NCBI RefSeq assembly: GCF_003049505.1 | Contig: NZ_PYWN01000070.1 | Coordinates: 1 to 64,000, forward strand | Length of the DNA stretch: 64,000 bases | Reading direction: 5' to 3' | Origin: Metasolibacillus meyeri | GTDB taxonomy: Bacteria; Bacillota; Bacilli; Bacillales_A; Planococcaceae | Shown here: positions 58,178-64,000 of the stretch, piece after piece | How the letters are laid out: each line of letters begins with the position of its first letter | How positions within the stretch are numbered: the first letter of the stretch is position 1 | Program-made: the position numbers and the translations under genes | The notes under the pieces: generated by a model | Database searches by the model: none | Told to the model about the DNA's origin: nothing | The model's input: the letters and a program-made list of their open reading frames with translations, nothing else

Positions 58178-60928
58178 TTATTGCACCATATCAAGCGTGA
58201 AAAGCTCGCGTAGCTCATCATCTTGAAGCTCAGTAAGCCATTTGCTTGATTGGATTAGCTCCTCGGACAAAGCAGATTTTATTGTTAACATTTTATCGAT
58301 TTTCTCTTCAATTGTACCAATTGTTATAAATTTATGAACTTGCACAAATTGAGTTTGTCCGATACGATACGCTCGGTCTGTCGCTTGGTTCTCCACTGCG
58401 GGATTCCACCAGCGATCAGCATGCAACACATGATTAGCAGCTGTTAAGTTTAACCCTGTCCCACCTGCTTTTAACGATAAAATAAAAATCGGAAATTCTC
58501 CTGCTTGAAATGCCTCAACTAAGCGATCACGCTGTTGCTTAGGCATGCTACCTGTTAAAAATGGTGCATCAATATTGTACAGCTCAGCAAAACAATGTTG
58601 TAAAATATTGCCCATGCCAATGTATTGCGTGAAAATTAAACATTGCTCTCCGTTATGAACGATTTCAGCCGTTAAATCTACAATACGTCTTAGCTTCACA
58701 GAGCGGCTTAATAACGTCTCCGCATCATCAAAAGACTCCTTTAAATAAAGTGCAGGGTGATTACATAGCTGTTTTAATTTATTTAGCATTTTTAAAATGC
58801 GTCCTCTTTTTTCAAAACCTGTTAACTGCTCAAGCTGTGCTGCCGTATCTTCAATATAGCTTTCGTATAGGGCAGCCTGCTCAGCAGTTAATGGGCAAAA
58901 TTCCTGTATCTCCTGTTTATCAGGCAAGTTTAGCATTAAATCTGAATCTCGTTTTGTACGACGTAATAAAAACGGTTGGATTTTTGCTCGTAGCTGTTCC
59001 TTATATTGCTCAGAGTCATCACGTTCAATTGGCAAAATAAATTGCTCTTGAAATTTCCCGAAGCTACCGAGATAACCTTTATGAATAAAATCAAAAATCG
59101 CCCAAAGCTCAGATAAACGATTTTCTACAGGTGTTCCTGTCAACGCGATGTGGTGCTCACCACGCAGCTTGCGAATAGCACGTGATTGGATTGTTTGCAT
59201 GTTTTTAATATTTTGTGCTTCGTCTAAAATAATCGATGACCAATTTAAGTGTTGCAAAAACTCTATATCCTGCGAAATAGTGCCGTATGTTGATACTACA
59301 ATTTGAGGCTTTGTGCGCTTCATCTCAGCATGGAGTGCATCATCCTTTAAACGATTTGCACCGTAATGTGTATAAACGCTTAAAGAAGGAGCGAAACGTG
59401 CGAGCTCCTTTTGCCAGTTTCCTAAAACGGAAGTAGGGCAAATAATAATTGCGGGCTCTGTTACATCAAGTGTATTTATTGTATGCAAAAGATAACTAAT
59501 CGTTTGAATTGTTTTACCTAGCCCCATATCATCTGCTAAACAAGCGCCAAATTTTTGCTCACGCATAAAGACAAGCCATTCAAAGCCTTGCTGCTGATAT
59601 GGACGCAAATCTGCTTCTAATTGTAGCGGTACAGGAACGCTAGGAAGTCCTTGTTTTTCCTGTAGCTGCTGTAAATAGTTCTGTAGAGATTGTTGAATTT
59701 CAAATGCAAGTATCGGGTCGTCACGCTCGGCATCATCTTCATCGAACTCTTCATCTGGTGCTGTTAATGTTTCGGGTAGCTCTCTAAACAAGAGCTCCTT
59801 TACTGTCCATTGCTCATTGCTTGCCTTATCCATCAGTGCACGCATTTCCTGCATCCAAGCTGCATCAATACGAAACCATTCAGTGCCGATGCGCATAAAT
59901 TCTCGTTTTTCATCTACAAGCTTTTGGAATTGCTCGGCAGAAATGTTTTCACCATTCATTGAAAATTGCCATTTGAACGTTAAAATGTCATCCAGCCCTG
60001 CGACGGAGCGTGTGGATAGCTGCCCAGCGCTTACTTGTACACGCATTTTCGATTGTTTTAGTTCCTTCAACCAAGCAGGCAAAATAATTTCATAGCCGAG
60101 TGCTTGTAAAACAGCAATATCATTGCGTAGGAAAAGTTTAACTTGTTCATCTGTTAATGGATGATAAATAAAGCTTTCAGATGTTAAATCGTCCAATGGT
60201 AGTAATGCAGCAATTTGTTGCTGAATCGCGGCAATATCAGTTGAAAAAGCTTTCCACTTTTCAGGAAGAGCCTCCGCAATTGGAAGCCAGCGTTTACGTA
60301 TAGCAGGCGTCCAATGCTTTTCTGTCGGTGTAATAATAATCGTTTCTAAAAGCCATTGCTCGCTCACTTCATCAGGCTCACTCAAACGTAAGGCAACTTT
60401 TAAATCATCTGCATGATGCTCACTTTGAAGTGGCCAGCCACCATTTGCAAAAAATGGTATAAGCTCTTTTACTTGCTCAAGCTGTAGTCCATTATTTATA
60501 AGTTTTTGTGTGGCAGCAGTAGCTAAAATTTGCCCTTCATCTAGCTCAAACTGTAGCATTTGTTCATGAAAAGAAGCTGTTTGCCAAAGCGTGCTACTCG
60601 TCCATTGTGGAACGAGCTGGTGAAATATTTCAAGTAATGTCTCAGATGCAATATCAGCTCCAATGATGTGAAGTAAAGGGTGCTTCAAAGACGGCGATAG
60701 CACATCTAAAAGCTCAGCAGCTGATAATGTAATATCGCGTTCATCTAAAGGTACAGTAAGACCGTAAAAGTTTGCTTCATATTTATAAAAAAGCTGTGAT
60801 ACCCAGCTTTCTGGAGGCGAGATTAAACCATCATCGTGTAAAGCTATTATGGAATAGTAGCCATTTTGAAGCTCGGTAACTTTTAGGCGTAGCAACTTTA
60901 CAAAAGGTGATGTAAATGTGTCAATCAT
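58178..60928 (-). CDS. ywqA: SNF2-family helicase YwqA
   Basis: The 916-residue protein has an N-terminal SNF2-associated region (1-430), then a Swi2/Snf2 ATPase with Walker A DDMGLGKTIQ (about residue 470), the DEAQ box LDEAQNIKN, TGTPVENRLSELW, and the C-terminal helicase lobe with GGTGLNLTAANHV and the AYRIGQ motif VI. It should translocate on DNA. It is cotranscribed after ywqB: its SD AAGGAG overlaps the ywqB stop (TAAGGAG). The pairing with a SWIM-domain protein is conserved in Bacillales. Length agrees with Bacillus YwqA. Confidence 0.93.
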   Translation of the reverse strand: MIDTFTSPFVKLLRLKVTELQNGYYSIIALHDDGLISPPESWVSQLFYKYEANFYGLTVPLDERDITLSAAELLDVLSPSLKHPLLHIIGADIASETLLEIFHQLVPQWTSSTLWQTASFHEQMLQFELDEGQILATAATQKLINNGLQLEQVKELIPFFANGGWPLQSEHHADDLKVALRLSEPDEVSEQWLLETIIITPTEKHWTPAIRKRWLPIAEALPEKWKAFSTDIAAIQQQIAALLPLDDLTSESFIYHPLTDEQVKLFLRNDIAVLQALGYEIILPAWLKELKQSKMRVQVSAGQLSTRSVAGLDDILTFKWQFSMNGENISAEQFQKLVDEKREFMRIGTEWFRIDAAWMQEMRALMDKASNEQWTVKELLFRELPETLTAPDEEFDEDDAERDDPILAFEIQQSLQNYLQQLQEKQGLPSVPVPLQLEADLRPYQQQGFEWLVFMREQKFGACLADDMGLGKTIQTISYLLHTINTLDVTEPAIIICPTSVLGNWQKELARFAPSLSVYTHYGANRLKDDALHAEMKRTKPQIVVSTYGTISQDIEFLQHLNWSSIILDEAQNIKNMQTIQSRAIRKLRGEHHIALTGTPVENRLSELWAIFDFIHKGYLGSFGKFQEQFILPIERDDSEQYKEQLRAKIQPFLLRRTKRDSDLMLNLPDKQEIQEFCPLTAEQAALYESYIEDTAAQLEQLTGFEKRGRILKMLNKLKQLCNHPALYLKESFDDAETLLSRSVKLRRIVDLTAEIVHNGEQCLIFTQYIGMGNILQHCFAELYNIDAPFLTGSMPKQQRDRLVEAFQAGEFPIFILSLKAGGTGLNLTAANHVLHADRWWNPAVENQATDRAYRIGQTQFVQVHKFITIGTIEEKIDKMLTIKSALSEELIQSSKWLTELQDDELRELFTLDMVQ

Positions 60929-60940
60929 ATAAAAAACTCC

Positions 60941-62506
60941 TTAAATGAGATTGCTTTTGTCCAGTTCTTCTTGTAATGCACGCAAACGTTTATATTTTTG
61001 TTGCACTGTTTGCATGTAATTTGTCCAGTACGTCATTTTACCAGCCTTTTTAGCAATGCCTTTCATCGATTTCCAAATACGAATTGCCTGTTTATAATTC
61101 ATACGTGACTTTTGACGGAGCTCTTCTAGCGCATAGTAATGATAAAGTGGCAATGCCGCTGCTGGTGCCTCCTGAATAACTGTTTTTAAACCACGTGCTT
61201 CTAAATGGCTAATGGAAGAAGGGTACAACTGTTGAAGGGCGACCCATTCATCATAACGTGCCTTGTGCAGTAAAAAATCAGCATAAGGCTGTATACCATA
61301 GCGACCGAATGCTTGATAAAGGGTAATAGCCTCCTGCTCGGAAAGCTCAATCATTGAATAAAGTGCATTTATTTCTTTAATAAATAGCGGGCGCTGTTGC
61401 GGCGTCAGTGTAGCGTGAATAAAATCTTCTAAACATGGTAGCATGACCTTTAATAATAATTGAAGTCCTTCCATATAATGCTTAGATGCAAGCTTTGCAA
61501 TAGGTAAATAAAACGTGAGTTGTGACTTATCCAAATGAAGTAATTGTTCTGCCAGCTTTTCACTATCTTTTAGCAAAACATAAAACAGCGCTCGGTTAAT
61601 ATCCATTGGGAAATCACTATTTATATGCAATTTTTCTAATAAAAATAACTCTTTCATATAGCGATTTTTTTCATTGAAAATATTCGTCCAAACGGCTAAA
61701 TAAAATTGAAAACGTATTTGTGGCTGCCCACTTCTTTCGAAAAGAAGCTCACGTATACTATCTTGTATCGCATCATAAAAGGGATCTGTTGCAAACAGGC
61801 GTGATTTTGAGCCTAGCTCAGAAACAATTGTATGAATAGTTTCAAGTCGACTGTTCATAGCAGCTTCAAAATAGTAGTTATTGATAGATGAGTTTGTATG
61901 ATTTAAATGGGCCCAGAGCTTATTTAAAACAGCAAACTCCATAAATAATTTAAATAAAGGTTGCCATTCACGCTCAAGTGGCGTGTAACGTTGTAATTTT
62001 GAATGTGTAGTCGTTAACAAAGCAGAAAGGGAGTAGCTTTCAATCGCTTTCGCACCAAGCAACGAATGCTGCATGACTTCGTCCACCATACGCTGCCAGC
62101 TTTCAGGGTTCCGTTCTGTAGCTAAAGATTTTAAATGAACATTTTTTTGTGCCCGCCATTTACTTGTCCATTCCTGAACGGAGCCTAAATACTGATAAAG
62201 TCCAAGAACAACGCCAAGCTTATGGCGACAGCAATTTTGCTGGGGACATGTACATATGATGAGATGTTGCCCAAAATCTACAGTTACCTCAGCAGGACGC
62301 ACATCTTGAACAACAGTGAACAGTACATCTTTTTGCGGTAGAAAGCGCTCAAAAAGCACGGATTTATTGCGGACAGAAAAAACAGCGCGACGCACGAGCT
62401 CCTCATCCTCTACAGATGACGGCTGCAATAAACGTTCCATTTCTTCAAGTTGCTGACGAATAAACGCCGAATAGCGGCGTGCTACATCAGATATTGATAA
62501 AGCCAT
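60941..62506 (-). CDS. ywqB: SWIM zinc-finger protein YwqB
   Basis: The 521-residue protein has an N-terminal SWIM zinc finger, CTCPQQNCCRHKLG (about residues 83-96), the CxCx(n)CxH pattern, followed by a long helical region rich in hydrophobic repeats. SWIM proteins bind DNA or partner proteins, and this one probably works with the SNF2 protein YwqA. I chose the ATG at 62506 after GGGGAGAGACTACT; a longer upstream frame of 66 codons has no SD and looks like non-coding sequence. Confidence 0.9.
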   Translation of the reverse strand: MALSISDVARRYSAFIRQQLEEMERLLQPSSVEDEELVRRAVFSVRNKSVLFERFLPQKDVLFTVVQDVRPAEVTVDFGQHLIICTCPQQNCCRHKLGVVLGLYQYLGSVQEWTSKWRAQKNVHLKSLATERNPESWQRMVDEVMQHSLLGAKAIESYSLSALLTTTHSKLQRYTPLEREWQPLFKLFMEFAVLNKLWAHLNHTNSSINNYYFEAAMNSRLETIHTIVSELGSKSRLFATDPFYDAIQDSIRELLFERSGQPQIRFQFYLAVWTNIFNEKNRYMKELFLLEKLHINSDFPMDINRALFYVLLKDSEKLAEQLLHLDKSQLTFYLPIAKLASKHYMEGLQLLLKVMLPCLEDFIHATLTPQQRPLFIKEINALYSMIELSEQEAITLYQAFGRYGIQPYADFLLHKARYDEWVALQQLYPSSISHLEARGLKTVIQEAPAAALPLYHYYALEELRQKSRMNYKQAIRIWKSMKGIAKKAGKMTYWTNYMQTVQQKYKRLRALQEELDKSNLI

Positions 62507-62652
62507 AGTAGTCTCTCCCCTAAAAAAGTCGTTCTTTCCATTATACCCCGAAAACGAAGTAAACGTAAGCAGTATGCACAAATGTAAATATGTCAAAATA
62601 CAAGGGAGAAAAAATAAATAAAAAAGTATTACGACACATCCCGTTAAAATAA

Positions 62653-62690
62653 GGTGCTTGACCTCAAAATTGATTTTGTCTTCAAGCACC
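62653..62690. repeat. 38-bp near-perfect palindrome at the head of the Rpn remnant
   Basis: GGTGCTTGA pairs with TCAAGCACC, then a 3-nt mismatch, then CAAAAT pairs with ATTTTG around TG. It spans the first codons of the remnant, including the part that encodes its conserved DFVFKH. Confidence 0.75.
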
Positions 62691-63022
62691 ATGTTTATAA
62701 TCAAATCTACAAAGAATTGGAGAGGCTAGCTATGAATGATAAAGATTTACAACATGCTTTTGGTGTTTGGGAAGAACTAAGCCAAACACCCGAATCTCGA
62801 ATTACCTATGAATCTCGTTTGAAGTATATTTTGGATGAAGAAGCAGGGAAGAAAGATGCGCATGCCGCAGGAGTTAAGGAAGGAATAGAAAAAGGGCTAG
62901 AGCGGGCATTAGAACAGACGGCCATCAATATGATTAAAGAAGGAACAAGTGATGAATTTATCATAAAAGTGATAGGCTTATCTTTCGAAAAGGTTCAACA
63001 GTTACGCAATAAGCAGCTTTAA
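62654..63022 (+). pseudogene. internally deleted Rpn/PD-(D/E)XK transposase-like nuclease
   Basis: The 122-codon frame joins the first residues of an Rpn-family protein (LDLKIDFVFKH) directly to the C-terminal part (YKELERLAMNDKDLQHAFGVWEELSQTPESR, then a KEGIEKGLERALEQ coiled coil and a MIKEGTSDEFIIKVIGLSFEKVQQL tail). Intact relatives are about 280-310 residues, so the nuclease core is missing. The frame is open across the join. It starts with TTG inside a strong palindrome; a possible later start is the ATG at 62731, which has GGAGAGG upstream. Confidence 0.75.
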
Positions 63023-63041
63023 CGAATGGAGGAGGGTGGCA

Positions 63042-63107
63042 ATGAACAATAAAAATATCCAACAAACTTCCCTTTCGAAAAAAACCAACAGCTACGCTGG
63101 CAGTTGA
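63042..63107 (+). CDS. possible 21-residue peptide
   Basis: An ATG follows GGAGGAGGGTGGCA and opens a 21-codon frame (MNNKNIQQTSLSKKTNSYAG then S). The SD is strong but nothing else supports translation; it lies directly after the Rpn remnant and may be part of its decay. Confidence 0.2.
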   Translation: MNNKNIQQTSLSKKTNSYAGS

Positions 63108-63223
63108 CACATAAATAACCTAAAAAATCATATTTCCAAACATAAAACAAACAATGTTTGAAATCGCTATCTAATGGAGAAAATAAACTGTAATAAAAGC
63201 GGAAATGTTTAAGGAGGGTGAAT

Positions 63224-63685
63224 GTGATTCGCATTCAGTTTATGAAGCCATTATATACGAAAATGGCTGGCAAAAAGCTATGTCTTGTTTTTGCTTATCA
63301 GCATCTTTCAATCATAAAGGAGGATGAATTGTTTCATTTTATTCCTTTAGATGGAAAAGAAATGATCGTTAATTTAAAAACATATAAGATCGAAAATGTT
63401 TCGGATGTTTTCGTATTCCAAAATGGTAGTCGTTTTATACGTATACCACTTTATCAGCTACTACTTATATCCAATGTCTATGATTATTTATTGCCGATTA
63501 TTGAGGAAAAGGCAGCTAATGTAGTGATAGAGGATACATTGGAGTCAGAGCATGAAGCTTCTTCCATTATTCGTGAGCTGGAAGGGAAAAATGCAGAGCG
63601 TTTAATCGACTATGCATTAACTGAACGTAATGAAGCAATGTTTTACAATTTAGTTTGGCATTTAGAGCAGCGGGATATGCTATAA
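63224..63685 (+). CDS. IDEAL-domain protein
   Basis: The 153-residue protein has an unrecognised N-terminal part (1-115) and a C-terminal IDEAL motif, LIDYALTERNEAMFYNLVWHLEQ (about 127-149), a short helical segment found in several Firmicute proteins including YpiB and some ComK versions. Function unknown. I placed the start at the GTG 6 bp after AAGGAGG; a GTG two codons upstream is too close. It precedes the flagellin-like gene and is followed by a strong terminator. Confidence 0.75.
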   Translation: MIRIQFMKPLYTKMAGKKLCLVFAYQHLSIIKEDELFHFIPLDGKEMIVNLKTYKIENVSDVFVFQNGSRFIRIPLYQLLLISNVYDYLLPIIEEKAANVVIEDTLESEHEASSIIRELEGKNAERLIDYALTERNEAMFYNLVWHLEQRDML

Positions 63686-63719
63686 CACCTTTCATGGAAA
63701 TATAGAAAGGTGTTTTTTT
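63684..63719 (+). terminator. terminator after the IDEAL-domain gene
   Basis: AACACCTTTC pairs perfectly with GAAAGGTGTT and is followed by TTTTT. Confidence 0.92.
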
Positions 63720-63813
63720 GTGATAGCTTGTAATAAGACAAATGTCAATCAAGTGAAGGTTAACGATTAGAGGAGAATTTTACATGTCTTAAGATTAGTC
63801 GTTACTTGTGGGG

Positions 63814-63840
63814 TAAACTTTCCACTAAAAGCACCGATAT
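63814..63840 (+). promoter_or_regulatory. SigD (flagellar) promoter of the flagellin-like gene
   Basis: TAAA, a 15-bp spacer and ACCGATAT match the SigD consensus TAAA-N15-GCCGATAT at all but one base. The start codon is 28 bp downstream. Confidence 0.88.
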
Positions 63841-63867
63841 AAGTAAAAACGTTAAGGAGGGTTACGT

Positions 63868-64000
63868 ATGCTAGGTCAATGGAGTTCAGTTGGTTATTCT
63901 ATACTTAATAATATGAATCGTCATTATGCTGCATCGAACAAAGCTTTGTTGCGCATTTCATCAGGCTATCGAATTAATAGTGCAGCGGATGATCCAGCGG
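63868..64000 (+). CDS. Flagellin-like protein, N-terminal part only
   Basis: The frame runs off the window after 44 residues. NRHYAASNKALLRISSGYRI followed by NSAADDPA matches the flagellin N-terminal coiled coil (the LSSGLRINSAADD signature). The first 13 residues, MLGQWSSVGYSIL, differ from the usual MRINHNIAALN. AAGGAGGGTTACGT precedes the ATG, and a SigD promoter drives it. It may be an atypical or secondary flagellin; a hook-associated FlgL-type protein cannot be ruled out from this fragment. Confidence 0.8.
   Translation, partial: MLGQWSSVGYSILNNMNRHYAASNKALLRISSGYRINSAADDPA

Overview
The window is AT-rich Firmicute DNA. Its gene order follows the spo0F-to-ywqB stretch of Bacillales chromosomes: spo0F, fbaA, transaldolase, murA2, glpX, rho, then rpmE, tdk, prfA, prmC, spoIIR, the ywl genes, glyA, upp, the atp operon, murA, spoIID, spoIIQ, spoIIID, mbl, flhO/flhP, fabZ, ywpF, ssbB, ywqA/ywqB. 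Sporulation genes, proteins close to Bacillus orthologues and characteristic intergenic repeats point to an endospore former of the Planococcaceae (Lysinibacillus-like). The genus is an inference, not a database result.

Layout. 1-6.4 kb: core metabolism and transcription (Spo0F, aldolase, transaldolase, MurA2, fructose bisphosphatase, Rho). 6.6-26.5 kb: a 20-kb iron/siderophore acquisition island lying where Bacillus subtilis has rho almost next to rpmE. It holds a Btr-type AraC regulator, three free-standing binding lipoproteins, a beta-lactamase-fold hydrolase, four tandem AraC-lipoprotein fusion genes, an ABC half-transporter, one FecCDE-type importer (ATPase plus two permeases) and a ferredoxin/flavodoxin reductase. 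26.6-38.9 kb: translation, nucleotide salvage and cell-wall precursor genes, with an inserted chemoreceptor gene. 39-46.7 kb: the ATP synthase operon. 46.9-54.6 kb: murA, spore engulfment genes, mbl and basal-body rod genes. 54.8-64 kb: fabZ, small unknown proteins, ssbB, a SNF2/SWIM pair on the minus strand, a deleted Rpn-type nuclease remnant, an IDEAL-domain protein and the start of a flagellin-like gene behind a sigma-D promoter. Apart from ywpF, ywqA and ywqB, every gene is on the plus strand.

Main result. In each of the four tandem AraC-lipoprotein genes, at the same place between the DNA-binding domain and the lipoprotein signal sequence, the coding sequence contains a complete promoter: a -35 box, a 17-bp spacer filled by a 15-bp Fur box, and a good -10 box. 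An in-frame start with a Shine-Dalgarno sequence lies 57-60 bp downstream of the -10. Each gene therefore appears able to make two products: a full-length AraC-membrane-receptor fusion, and an iron-repressed short binding lipoprotein. Eight binding-protein domains are served by one visible permease/ATPase set.

The intergenic DNA is also rich in repeats: two arrays of 20-21-bp helically phased repeats with different cores but the same right end; a family of short elements around CCTGT-TAAT-ACRGG with competing pairings; many hairpins of a shared GTCTGAAA/TTTTGAGAC type; and a three-stem element inside the atp operon with two decayed relatives elsewhere. I see no tRNA, rRNA, CRISPR array, insertion sequence or integrase.
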